From the NCBI RefSeq assembly GCF_026723825.1, contig NZ_CP113519.1:2046001-2110000 (forward strand): DNA of 64,000 bases. The letters run 5' to 3'. Each line of letters opens with the position of its first letter. Position 1 is the stretch's first letter. This DNA comes from Pseudomonas sp. GOM7. GTDB taxonomy: Bacteria; Pseudomonadota; Gammaproteobacteria; Pseudomonadales; Pseudomonadaceae. The notes beneath the pieces are model-generated. The model saw only the letters and a list, made by a program, of their open reading frames with translations, did no database searches and had not been told where the DNA came from. A program made the position numbers and the translations under genes. Positions 9,387 through 17,641 of this stretch are shown here, piece by piece.

Positions 9387-11612
9387 ATGCGTGCAGGGAT
9401 GCTGGCGTTGGCTGCTGGATTGCTGGCCTTGTCCTTTCTACCGACCTTGCCGTCGGCGCAACTGCTGCTGGTGGCGGCCGCTGTCGGCGCTGTGCTGCTG
9501 TTTTCCCGCCTTTATCCATTGGGTTTCTTCCTGCTAGGCCTGGCCTGGGCCTGCACCTCGGCGCAATGGGCCCTGGATGACCGCCTGGCACCCGAGCTCG
9601 ATGGCCGTACCCTGTGGCTCGAAGGGCGGGTGGTCGGGCTGCCGGAGGTGGGCGAGGGCGTGGTGCGCTTCCAGCTCGAAGGGGCCACATCCCGACGCGC
9701 AACATTGCCTCAGCGCATACGCCTGGCCTGGTATGGCGGGCCGCAACTGCATGCCGGTGAGCGTTGGCGCCTGGCGGTGAATCTCAAGCATCCGCAGGGG
9801 CTGGTCAACCCGCAGGGCTTCGATTACGAAGCCTGGTTGCTGGCCCAGCGTATCGGTGCCACCGGAACCATCAAGGCCGGGCGACGCCTGAGCCCGGCGC
9901 AGGGCCTGAGCAGTTGGCGTGATGCTCTGCGCCAGAGGTTGCTGGCCATGCCGGCAATGGGCCGCGAGGGTGGCCTGGCGGCGCTGGTGCTGGGCGATGG
10001 CTCCGGGCTCAGCACGGCGGACTGGCGCCTCTTGCAGCACACCGGCACGGTGCACCTGATGGTCATTTCCGGGCAGCACATCGCCTTGCTGGCCGGTTTC
10101 CTGTATGCCCTGGTGGCCGGCCTGGCGCGCCTGGGCTGGTGGCCCAGGCGCCTGCCCTGGCTGCCTTGCGCCTGTCTGCTGGCGCTGGCCGGCGCCTTGT
10201 TCTATGGACTGCTGGCGGGGTTTGAGGTGCCGGTCAGGCGCGCCTGCGTGATGGTGGCTATGGTGCTGCTATGGCGTCTGCGTTTTCGTCATCTGGGAGC
10301 GGGTTGGCCGCTGCTGATCGCCTTGTTGCTGGTGCTGATCCTCGAACCCCTGGCGACGTTACAGCCGGGTTTCTGGTTGTCGTTCGCGGCGGTGGCGCTG
10401 CTGGCGTTGGTGTTCGGCGGTCGCCTTGGGCGCTGGGGCTGGTGGCAGGGCCTGACGCGCGCGCAATGGACCATGGCCGTCGGCCTGCTGCCGATGATGC
10501 TGGCGCTGGGGCTGCCGGTGAGCATCAGCGGGCCGCTGGCCAATCTGCTCGCGGTGCCCTGGGTGAGCCTGCTGGTGGTGCCTCTGGCGTTGCTTGGCAC
10601 CTTGCTGTTACCAATCCCCGTCGTGGGCAGCGGGCTGCTGTGGTTGGCCGGGGCTACGCTGCACCTGCTGTTCGTCATGCTTGGCTGGATCGCCGCCTGG
10701 TTGCCGGCCTGGCTGCCCAGCAGCCTGCCCTGGTGGGCTTGGAGCATGGCACTGCTCGGGGCGCTGTTGATGCTCCTACCGGCGGGGATTCCCCTGCGTT
10801 TGCCGGGTATCGCATTGCTCCTGCCGGCGTTGCTGTTGCCAGTGGACAAGCCGGCCCCTGGGCGGGCGGAGGTCTGGTTGTTCGATGTCGGCCAGGGCCT
10901 TTCTGTACTGGTGCGCACCCGTGAGCACCGCCTGCTTTACGATGCCGGGCCTCGTTTCGGTGATTTCGATGTCGGCGAGCGGGTGGTGCTGCCCTCGTTG
11001 CGTGCACTCAATGTCTCGCGTCTCGATCTGCTGCTGCTCAGTCATGCCGACAGCGATCATGCCGGTGGCGCCGAGGCGATCCTGGCCGGCCTGCCAGTGG
11101 CGCGCCTGCTCAGTGGCGAGCCCCTGCGCCGCCCGCTGCCCAGGCCGGACGAGCCCTGCCAGAGTGGTGAACACTGGCAATGGGACGGCGTGCGCTTTGC
11201 GACCTGGCAGTGGGCGCAGGGTGAGACGGGCAACCAGCGTTCATGCGTGCTGTTGATCGAGGCGCAGGGGGAGCGTCTGCTGCTGACCGGCGATATCGAC
11301 GCAGCCGCCGAGTCGGCGCTGCTGGCCAGTGACCTGTCGCGCCCGGTGCACTGGCTGCTGGCGCCACACCATGGCAGTCGCAGCTCATCGAGCCAGGCTC
11401 TGGTCGAAGGTCTGGCTCCACGACATGCCTTGATCGTGCGTGGGCGCCACAATCATTTCGGCCACCCGCACCCTCAGGTGCTGGCGCGCTACCGACAGAT
11501 TGGCGCACAGGTGCACGACACGGCCCTCAGCGGCGCCTTGCGCTTGACCCTGGGCGAGCACGACAGGGTACGCGGCGAGCGGGAAAAGCGTCGCTTCTGG
11601 CGGGGAAAATGA
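9387..11612 (+). CDS. comEC: DNA internalisation competence protein ComEC/Rec2
   Basis: ComEC forms the inner-membrane channel for single-stranded DNA during natural transformation. The 741-residue product has N-terminal membrane helices and a DUF4131-type region, the Competence domain with its many transmembrane helices (about residues 190-480, including LMVISGQHIALLAG), and a C-terminal metallo-beta-lactamase-like domain with LSHADSDHAGG, LLLTGDID and LAPHHGS motifs. The ATG at 9387 is chosen because a gaggga element ends 6 bases before it; a GTG at 9360 and an ATG at 9381 are also in frame. It overlaps the open frame of exbB and heads a run of genes to murB. Confidence 0.9.
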   Translation: MRAGMLALAAGLLALSFLPTLPSAQLLLVAAAVGAVLLFSRLYPLGFFLLGLAWACTSAQWALDDRLAPELDGRTLWLEGRVVGLPEVGEGVVRFQLEGATSRRATLPQRIRLAWYGGPQLHAGERWRLAVNLKHPQGLVNPQGFDYEAWLLAQRIGATGTIKAGRRLSPAQGLSSWRDALRQRLLAMPAMGREGGLAALVLGDGSGLSTADWRLLQHTGTVHLMVISGQHIALLAGFLYALVAGLARLGWWPRRLPWLPCACLLALAGALFYGLLAGFEVPVRRACVMVAMVLLWRLRFRHLGAGWPLLIALLLVLILEPLATLQPGFWLSFAAVALLALVFGGRLGRWGWWQGLTRAQWTMAVGLLPMMLALGLPVSISGPLANLLAVPWVSLLVVPLALLGTLLLPIPVVGSGLLWLAGATLHLLFVMLGWIAAWLPAWLPSSLPWWAWSMALLGALLMLLPAGIPLRLPGIALLLPALLLPVDKPAPGRAEVWLFDVGQGLSVLVRTREHRLLYDAGPRFGDFDVGERVVLPSLRALNVSRLDLLLLSHADSDHAGGAEAILAGLPVARLLSGEPLRRPLPRPDEPCQSGEHWQWDGVRFATWQWAQGETGNQRSCVLLIEAQGERLLLTGDIDAAAESALLASDLSRPVHWLLAPHHGSRSSSSQALVEGLAPRHALIVRGRHNHFGHPHPQVLARYRQIGAQVHDTALSGALRLTLGEHDRVRGEREKRRFWRGK

Positions 11613-11683
11613 GAACGGCGGCGGTCTGCGCGGCCGCACCCTATGCTAGAGTGGCGCGACTTTTTCGAGGGGGATTCACTACC

Positions 11684-12316
11684 GTGTGGGAACTGGTCAA
11701 AGCTGGCGGCTGGATGATGCTGCCGATCATTCTCTGCTCCATCGCCGCTGCCGGCATCATTGCCGAGCGTCTCTGGACCCTGCGGCCCGCCCGCGTCACC
11801 CCGGCCAATCTGCTGGCTCAGGTGTGGCGCTGGATCAAGGACAAGAAGCTCAACAACCAGAAGCTCAAGGAACTGCGCGAGAACTCCCCGCTGGGGCAGA
11901 TCCTTGCCGCCGGCCTGGCCAACTCCAAGCATGGCCGCGAGGTCATGAAGGAATGCATCGAAGAAGCCGCCGCTCGCGTCATCCATGAGCTGGAGCGCTA
12001 CCTCAATGCCCTTGGCACCATCGCCGGCATCGCCCCGCTGCTCGGCCTGCTTGGCACCGTGCTGGGCATGATCGACATTTTCAGCTCCTTCATGGGCAAT
12101 GGCACCGGCAATGCAGCGATCCTCGCCGGCGGTATCTCCAAGGCGCTGATCACCACGGCCTCGGGTCTGTTCGTGGCGATCCCGGCGCTGTTCTTCCACC
12201 GTTATCTGCAGCGCCGCGTCGACGAGCTGGTGGTGGGCATGGAGCAGGAGGCGATCAAGCTGGTGGAAATGGTGCAGGGTGATCGCGACGTCGACCTGGG
12301 CGAGGACAAGGCGTGA
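11684..12316 (+). CDS. exbB: MotA/TolQ/ExbB-family proton channel protein
   Basis: A 210-residue inner membrane protein of the proton-channel family that energises TonB- or Tol-like systems. It has an N-terminal transmembrane helix (about 8-28), a cytoplasmic segment, and two C-terminal helices containing GIAPLLGLLGTVLGMIDIF and the ITTASGLFVAIPALFFHRYL block, both conserved in ExbB/TolQ. The start is GTG at 11684, with a gaggggg element about 9 bases before it. It overlaps exbD by 4 bp. There is no tonB nearby, so its partner is not shown here. Confidence 0.88.
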   Translation: MWELVKAGGWMMLPIILCSIAAAGIIAERLWTLRPARVTPANLLAQVWRWIKDKKLNNQKLKELRENSPLGQILAAGLANSKHGREVMKECIEEAAARVIHELERYLNALGTIAGIAPLLGLLGTVLGMIDIFSSFMGNGTGNAAILAGGISKALITTASGLFVAIPALFFHRYLQRRVDELVVGMEQEAIKLVEMVQGDRDVDLGEDKA

Positions 12317-12741
12317 AATTCCGGCGTAAACCGCGGGAGAACGTCGAGATCAACCTGGCCTCGTTGATCGACGTGGTGTTCATCCTGCTGCTGTTCTTCG
12401 TGGTCACCACCACCTTCACCCGCGAGACCCAGCTCAAGGTCGACCTGCCCGAGGCCGCCAGCGGCACGCCGCCGGAGCAGACCGAGCTCAAGCAGATCGA
12501 GGTGCTGATCGGTGCCGACGGCAGCTATTCGGTCAATGGCAAGGCGCTGATGGAAAGCAACCTGAAGAACCTGATGGCCGCCATGCAGAAGGAATCCGAC
12601 GGCGACAACAGCCTGCCGCTGATCATCAGCGCCGACGGCAAGACCCCGCACCAGGCGGTGATCACTGCCATGGATGCCGCTGGCAAGCTGGGCTTCGCGC
12701 ACCTGCGCATCACCACGGTGGAAGCACAGGAAGCCCCCTGA
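12313..12741 (+). CDS. exbD: ExbD/TolR-family biopolymer transport protein
   Basis: Partner of the upstream ExbB-like protein. The 142-residue product has a short cytoplasmic N terminus, one transmembrane helix with the catalytic Asp in NLASLIDVVFILLLFF (about residues 13-28) and a periplasmic domain ending in AAGKLGFAHLRITT, as in ExbD/TolR. The start is GTG, overlapping exbB (GTGA). Its stop is directly followed by lpxK, an arrangement common in gamma-proteobacteria where envelope genes are grouped. Confidence 0.9.
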   Translation: MKFRRKPRENVEINLASLIDVVFILLLFFVVTTTFTRETQLKVDLPEAASGTPPEQTELKQIEVLIGADGSYSVNGKALMESNLKNLMAAMQKESDGDNSLPLIISADGKTPHQAVITAMDAAGKLGFAHLRITTVEAQEAP

Positions 12742-13746
12742 GTGAGCTTCGCCGACCGTCTGCTCGAGGCCTGGTATCGCGGCCATCCGGCGCTGGCGCT
12801 GCTGCGCCCGCTGGAGTGCCTGTATCGCCGCGTGGTGCAGGGCAAGCGTGCGCGCTTCCTGGCCGGGGAGGGCGACATCTATCGCGCGCCGGTGCCGGTG
12901 CTGGTGGTGGGCAACATCACCGTCGGCGGTACCGGCAAGACGCCGCTGATCCTCTTTCTCATCGAACATTGCCGCGCTCGCGGCCTCAAGGTCGGCGTGG
13001 TCAGCCGGGGCTATGGCGCCGCGCCGCCGAGCCTGCCCTGGCGCGTGCGGGCCGAGCAGCCGGCTACTGAAGCCGGTGACGAGCCCCTGCTGATCGTCCA
13101 GCGCACAGGCGTGCCCCTGATGATCGACCCGGATCGCAGCCGCGCCGTGCGTGCGCTGCTGGCTGAAGAGCCGCTGGATCTGATCCTCTGCGACGACGGC
13201 CTGCAACACTATCGCCTGGCGCGTGATCTGGAACTGGTGCTGATAGATGCCGCCCGTGGCCTGGGCAATGGTCGTTGCCTGCCGGCCGGGCCGCTGCGTG
13301 AGCCGGCCGAGCGCCTGGAGGCCGTGGATGCCGTGCTGTTCAACGGCGCCGAGGCGGATCGCGCCGATGGTTTCGCCTTTCGCCTGCAACCAACCGCGCT
13401 GGTCAACCTGGCCAGCGGCGAGCGCGTCGGCCTCGACCATCTGCCCCCCGGCCAGGCGCTGCATGCGGTGGCCGGTATCGGCAACCCGCAACGTTTCTTC
13501 GCTACCCTCGAAGCGCTAAACTGGCGCCCGGTTCCGCACCCCTTCGCCGACCATGCCCAGTACGATGCCGCGCAGCTTGCCTTTGAGCCGCCGCTGCCGC
13601 TGCTGATGACCGAGAAGGATGCGGTGAAATGCCGGGCCTTCGCCGCCGCCGACTGGTGGTACCTGGCCGTCGATGCCGTGCCCACGCCGGCCTTCGTCGA
13701 CTGGCTGGACAAGGCGTTGGCCCGCCTCATACCGGGGTCTCGATGA
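12742..13746 (+). CDS. lpxK: Tetraacyldisaccharide 4'-kinase
   Basis: LpxK phosphorylates the 4' position of the tetraacyldisaccharide 1-phosphate lipid A precursor at the inner membrane. The 334-residue product has an N-terminal membrane-binding helix, the Walker A motif [13 protein letters not shown] (residues 58-70), the [24 protein letters not shown] block and C-terminal [11 protein letters not shown]. The start is GTG immediately after the exbD stop with no gap, indicating coupled translation. Confidence 0.96.
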   Translation: MSFADRLLEAWYRGHPALALLRPLECLYRRVVQGKRARFLAGEGDIYRAPVPVLVVGNITVGGTGKTPLILFLIEHCRARGLKVGVVSRGYGAAPPSLPWRVRAEQPATEAGDEPLLIVQRTGVPLMIDPDRSRAVRALLAEEPLDLILCDDGLQHYRLARDLELVLIDAARGLGNGRCLPAGPLREPAERLEAVDAVLFNGAEADRADGFAFRLQPTALVNLASGERVGLDHLPPGQALHAVAGIGNPQRFFATLEALNWRPVPHPFADHAQYDAAQLAFEPPLPLLMTEKDAVKCRAFAAADWWYLAVDAVPTPAFVDWLDKALARLIPGSR

Positions 13747-13765
13747 CCCCAGCAAGGACTCCATC

Positions 13766-13951
13766 ATGGACCCGAAACTGCTCGACATTCTCGCCTGCCC
13801 GATCTGCAAGGGCCCGCTGCAGCTTTCCGAAGACAAGACCGAACTGATCAGCAAGGGCGCCGGCGTGGCCTATCCGATCCGCGACGGCATTCCGGTGATG
13901 CTGGAGAGCGAAGCCCGTACCCTGACTACCGACGAGCGTCTGGACAAGTAA
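13766..13951 (+). CDS. ycaR: Trm112/YcaR family small protein
   Basis: A 61-residue protein with the N-terminal CPICKGPL pair (DILACPICK, residues 7-15), [16 protein letters not shown] in the centre and an acidic end, the usual YcaR/UPF0434 layout. The second cysteine pair of eukaryotic Trm112 is absent, as is typical for bacterial members. Its position between lpxK and kdsB is conserved across gamma-proteobacteria. The molecular role is not established. Confidence 0.92.
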   Translation: MDPKLLDILACPICKGPLQLSEDKTELISKGAGVAYPIRDGIPVMLESEARTLTTDERLDK

Positions 13952-14716
13952 ATGAGCGCAGCCTTCACCGTCGTCATCCCCGCCCGTTACGCCTCCACTC
14001 GCTTGCCCGGCAAGCCGCTGCAGGACATCGCCGGCAAGCCTATGGTGCAGCACGTCTGGGAACAGGCGAAGAAGAGTTCGGCAGATCGTGTGGTGGTCGC
14101 CACCGACGATGCACGCATCGTCGAGGCCTGCCAGGCGTTCGGTGCCGAGGTGCTGCTGACCCGCGAGGATCACAACTCCGGCACCGACCGCCTGGCCGAA
14201 GTGGCCAGCCAGCTCGGCTTGCCTGCCGATGCCATCGTGGTCAACGTGCAGGGCGACGAGCCGCTGATTCCGCCGGCCATCATCGACCAGGTAGCTGCCA
14301 ACCTCGCAGCCAATCCGCAGGCCGGTATCGCCACCTTGGCAGAGCCCATCGAGGATGTCACCGCGCTGTTCAATCCCAACGTGGTCAAGGTGGTGGCCGA
14401 CAAGAACGGCCTGGCGCTGACCTTCAGCCGCGCGCCGCTGGCCTGGGCGCGCGATGCCTTCGCCAAGAGCCGCGAGGTATTGCCGGCTGGCGTGCCGTAC
14501 CGCCGCCATATCGGCATCTACGCCTACCGCGCCGGTTTTCTGCACGACTTCGTCGCCTGGGGCCCGTGCTGGCTGGAAGACACCGAGTGCCTGGAGCAAT
14601 TGCGCGCGCTGTACAACGGTGTGCGTATTCATGTCGCCGATGCGCTGGAGGCGCCGGCAGCCGGTGTCGATACCGCTGAAGACCTGGAGCGGGTACGCCG
14701 CCTGTTGGGGGTCTGA
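13952..14716 (+). CDS. kdsB: 3-deoxy-manno-octulosonate cytidylyltransferase
   Basis: KdsB activates Kdo as CMP-Kdo for the lipopolysaccharide inner core. The 254-residue product has the nucleotide-binding start [15 protein letters not shown] (residues 9-23), VVATDDARI, the Mg-binding [13 protein letters not shown] and [11 protein letters not shown]. The ATG follows the ycaR stop directly, and the stop shares a base with the next start (TGATG). Confidence 0.97.
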   Translation: MSAAFTVVIPARYASTRLPGKPLQDIAGKPMVQHVWEQAKKSSADRVVVATDDARIVEACQAFGAEVLLTREDHNSGTDRLAEVASQLGLPADAIVVNVQGDEPLIPPAIIDQVAANLAANPQAGIATLAEPIEDVTALFNPNVVKVVADKNGLALTFSRAPLAWARDAFAKSREVLPAGVPYRRHIGIYAYRAGFLHDFVAWGPCWLEDTECLEQLRALYNGVRIHVADALEAPAAGVDTAEDLERVRRLLGV

Positions 14717-15180
14717 TGAAGGTTCTGTTCGTTTGCCTGGGCAATATCTGCCGTTCGCCCACCGCCGAAGGCGTGCTGCGCCACAAGCTGCGCGCGGCGG
14801 GCCTGGAGGATCGGGTAGAGGTGGATTCCGCCGGTACTGGCGATTGGCATGTGGGCAAGGCGCCGGACGGCCGTACCCGTCAGGCCGCACTGCGCCGTGG
14901 TTATGACCTGTCGGCGCAGCGTGCGCGGCAGGTGGAGGCTGCCGACTTTCAGCGCTTCGACCTGATCCTGGCCATGGACAAGAGCAACCTGCGCAACCTC
15001 CAGGCGTTGCGCCCGGGGGAGGCTCGCGCCGATCTCGACCTTTATCTGCGCCGCTACGAGCTGGCCCTGGATGAAGTGCCCGACCCTTACTACGGCGGTG
15101 AAGACGGCTTCGAGCAGGTGCTGGATCTGATCGAACAAGCCAGCGACGCGCTGCTGGTGGAAATCAAGGGGCGCCTGTGA
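14716..15180 (+). CDS. Low-molecular-weight protein tyrosine phosphatase
   Basis: A 154-residue cytoplasmic phosphatase with the P-loop CLGNICRS (nucleophile Cys7, Arg13) and the general acid Asp in DPYYGGEDGFEQVLDLIE near residue 120. Members dephosphorylate tyrosine kinases in polysaccharide export or other proteins; the substrate is not shown by this context. It is coupled to kdsB upstream and overlaps murB by 4 bp downstream. Confidence 0.93.
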   Translation: MKVLFVCLGNICRSPTAEGVLRHKLRAAGLEDRVEVDSAGTGDWHVGKAPDGRTRQAALRRGYDLSAQRARQVEAADFQRFDLILAMDKSNLRNLQALRPGEARADLDLYLRRYELALDEVPDPYYGGEDGFEQVLDLIEQASDALLVEIKGRL

Positions 15181-16196
15181 GCCTGAATCTGCAGAGCGAC
15201 GTGTCGCTCAAGCCCTTCAACAGCTTCGGTGTCGAGGTGCGTGCACGGCTGTTCGCCGAGGCCCATGACGATGCGGAGGTGCGTGAAGCCCTGACGCTCG
15301 CCGCGCAGCGCGATCTGCCGCTGCTGGTGATCGGCGGTGGTAGCAACCTGCTGCTGACCCGCGATGTCGAGGCGCTGGTGCTGCGCATGGCCAGCCGTGG
15401 CATTCGTATTGTCGAAGACGATGGCGAGCAGGTGCTGGTGGAGGCCGAGGCCGGCGAGCCCTGGCATCCCTTCGTGCAGTGGAGCCTGGCCCAGGGCCTC
15501 AATGGCCTGGAAAACCTCAGCCTGATACCCGGCACCGTCGGTGCCGCGCCGATGCAGAACATCGGCGCCTATGGCGTGGAGCTCAAGGACTTGTTCGTCG
15601 GCCTCACCGCGTTGGATCGGCAGAGCCTTGAGCTGCGTGAGTTCAGCCTGGAAGAGTGTGCCTTCGCCTATCGCGACAGCCTGTTCAAGCGCGAGGCCGG
15701 GCGCTGGTTGATCCTGCGCGTGCGCCTGCGCTTGAGCCGCACGCCGACCTTGCGCCTGGACTATGGGCCGGTGCGCCAGCGTCTGCTGGACATGGACATC
15801 GACGTGCCCAGCGCCAGCGAGGTCAGCCAGGCGATCTGCGCCATTCGCAGCGAGAAACTGCCGAACCCCGCCGAACTGGGCAATGCCGGCAGTTTCTTCA
15901 AGAACCCGGTGGTGGCCTTCGAGCTGGCCGAGCGCATCCGTGCCGAGCATGCCGATCTGGTCAGCTATCCAGCGGGTGCCGGCCAGGTCAAGCTGGCGGC
16001 AGGCTGGTTGATCGAGCGGGCCGGGTGGAAGGGCTTCCGGGAAGGTGATGCAGGTGTGCATCGCCAGCAGGCGCTGGTGCTGGTCAACTACGGTGCGGCC
16101 AGCGGCGCGCAACTGCTGGAGCTGGCGCAGCGTATCCAGGCTGATGTGTTGGCGCGTTTCGGCGTCGAGCTGGAGATCGAGCCTAACGTGCTGTGA
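15177..16196 (+). CDS. murB: UDP-N-acetylenolpyruvoylglucosamine reductase
   Basis: MurB reduces UDP-GlcNAc-enolpyruvate to UDP-MurNAc with FAD and NADPH in peptidoglycan synthesis. The 339-residue product has the FAD-binding GGGSNLLLTRD block (about 58-68), IPGTVGAAPMQNIGAYGVE, the catalytic-region NAGSFFKNPVV and C-terminal ELEIEPNVL, corresponding to the long (type I) MurB. The start is GTG at 15177 overlapping the phosphatase stop. It is the last gene of the comEC-murB run; gene-free palindromic element A begins 53 bp later. Confidence 0.96.
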   Translation: MSLNLQSDVSLKPFNSFGVEVRARLFAEAHDDAEVREALTLAAQRDLPLLVIGGGSNLLLTRDVEALVLRMASRGIRIVEDDGEQVLVEAEAGEPWHPFVQWSLAQGLNGLENLSLIPGTVGAAPMQNIGAYGVELKDLFVGLTALDRQSLELREFSLEECAFAYRDSLFKREAGRWLILRVRLRLSRTPTLRLDYGPVRQRLLDMDIDVPSASEVSQAICAIRSEKLPNPAELGNAGSFFKNPVVAFELAERIRAEHADLVSYPAGAGQVKLAAGWLIERAGWKGFREGDAGVHRQQALVLVNYGAASGAQLLELAQRIQADVLARFGVELEIEPNVL

Positions 16197-16248
16197 GTTT
16201 GTAATGAGCGAGTTCTGCTTGCTCAAGCGGCGCGGGTTTATGGGGCAC

Positions 16249-17063
16249 ACCGGACTGGCAAGTTTGTATGTGAGACTGGGGGGTGGTCTGGACGCCGCTA
16301 TGGTGTTTTCAGAGACTCCCTGTTTCGCCCCCTCGGGCGACTCACTTTTCTTTGAAATGCGCAAAGAAAAGTAAGCAAAAGAAACGCACCCCCACCATCC
16401 GGGTCTCGCTGCGCTCGACTTCCCTCACTCCGGCATCGCTCCGGGGTCGGCGTACATGGGCCATCCCTGGCCCATTACGCCTCTCGCGGCATCCATGCCG
16501 CTCGCCCCCTGCGCAATGCCTACGTTCGGCCTCCTGAAGGGGGCATTTGCGCGCCTGAACGAACAGGTATGCCAGGTTAGTCCTGAGTGCTCTGACAGTT
16601 GTGAAGTCGCGATGTGGCCGTCGAATTAAACCAATAGTTTCATTCGTGCAGTTTCACGCGGTGAACAGCTTGCCGGCTTGCAGCCGGCATTCAGGTCAGC
16701 CCTACGGCTGACCTCATGTTCAAGCACTGCGCACTACTTCTGGGTTACCGGAGTTTCAGGCGCGTGCAGAGCCCGCCCAGGAGGGTGAACGGAATCGTCG
16801 TGGAAGAGGTTGAGCGACATGGATGTCGCGAGAGCCACGATGGGCCAGGGATGGCCCACCGTGGCGGGCCTCTGGAACGGCGATGGAGTGAACGAACCCT
16901 CGCGCAGCGAGGGCCGGATGACCGGGCGGAGGGTTTTGGTTACTTTTGCCCGTCAAAAGTGACTCGCCCGGGAGGGCGAAACTAAAAACATCAACAAAAA
17001 CGCGGCAAGCCGGAACAAGCACCCGAACAACCAACAACCCACACACAAACTTGCCAGTCCGGT
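16249..17063. repeat. 815-bp imperfect palindromic element, copy A
   Basis: The ends 16249-16267 and 17045-17063 are perfect 19-base inverted repeats (accggactggcaagtttgt). The two halves are diverged inverted copies of each other throughout: the tttcgccc/cgggcgactcacttt block near 16322 pairs with the block near 16940-16982, and the gggccatccctggccc/ctctcgcggcatccatg blocks near 16460-16495 pair with those near 16815-16850. The centre (about 16600-16730) has its own hairpins. I see no convincing gene; short frames inside are artefacts of the palindrome. A second copy at 44164-46333 is split by an insertion sequence. It fills most of the murB-fdxA gap. Confidence 0.85.
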
Positions 17064-17084
17064 ATCGCTCAAACGCATCCCCAG

Positions 17085-17122
17085 AAATAAAAAACCCGAT
17101 GCCAGATCCTGGCATCGGGTTT
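17085..17122 (-). terminator. Rho-independent terminator of fdxA
   Basis: A perfect 13-bp stem (17092-17104 with 17110-17122) with a 5-base loop. Read on the minus strand it is followed by a run of six Ts, and it lies 57 bp after the fdxA stop. This is the clearest intrinsic terminator in the window. Confidence 0.9.
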
Positions 17123-17178
17123 CCAAGTAAGCCCCATCGGGACTCGAATGCTTACGCGAGCAGCATAGTACGCGGCGC

Positions 17179-17502
17179 TTAGCGCTCCAGATACTGCAGC
17201 TTGTCCTTCACACCATCCCACTCTTCGGCGTCCGGCAGCGAGTCCTTCTTCTCGGTGATGTTCGGCCAGACTTCCGCCAGGTCGGCGTTCAGCTCGATGT
17301 ACTCCTGCATGTCCTCGGGCACTTCATCCTCGGAGAAGATCGCCTGGGCCGGGCATTCCGGCTCGCACAGGGCGCAGTCGATGCACTCGTCCGGGTGGAT
17401 CACCAGGAAGTTCGGGCCTTCGTAGAAGCAATCGACCGGGCAGACTTCCACGCAGTCGGTGTATTTGCATTTGACGCAGTTGTCGGTGACGACGAAGGTC
17501 AT
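17179..17502 (-). CDS. fdxA: 7Fe ferredoxin FdxA
   Basis: A 107-residue ferredoxin with one 3Fe-4S and one 4Fe-4S cluster. Cysteines are at 9, 12, 17, 21 and 25, and a second group in [12 protein letters not shown] (about 40-51); the acidic C-terminal extension ([13 protein letters not shown] and onward) is typical of the Azotobacter/Pseudomonas type. It carries electrons in the cytoplasm; the partner is not shown. It lies downstream of mutS on the same strand with a strong terminator after it. Confidence 0.96.
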   Translation of the reverse strand: MTFVVTDNCVKCKYTDCVEVCPVDCFYEGPNFLVIHPDECIDCALCEPECPAQAIFSEDEVPEDMQEYIELNADLAEVWPNITEKKDSLPDAEEWDGVKDKLQYLER

Positions 17503-17641
17503 GTCTGATTCTCTCCTCGGGCGGCGGCCTACGCCCTTTCTGCGAAGGGCTGTCAGGCGCTCTGTCTGGGGCCGCGGCTCAGGCTGTAAACCGGGCAGTC
17601 GTAAAAATGCGCGCGATTCTAGCAGCTTGTCGGGGCAAGCG

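Noticed and set aside
16716..16985. Similar short open frames in both copies of the palindromic element (also 45998-46444)
   Set aside because: Their product is Arg/Gly-rich without motifs, they differ in length and end, and both follow from the shared repeat sequence.
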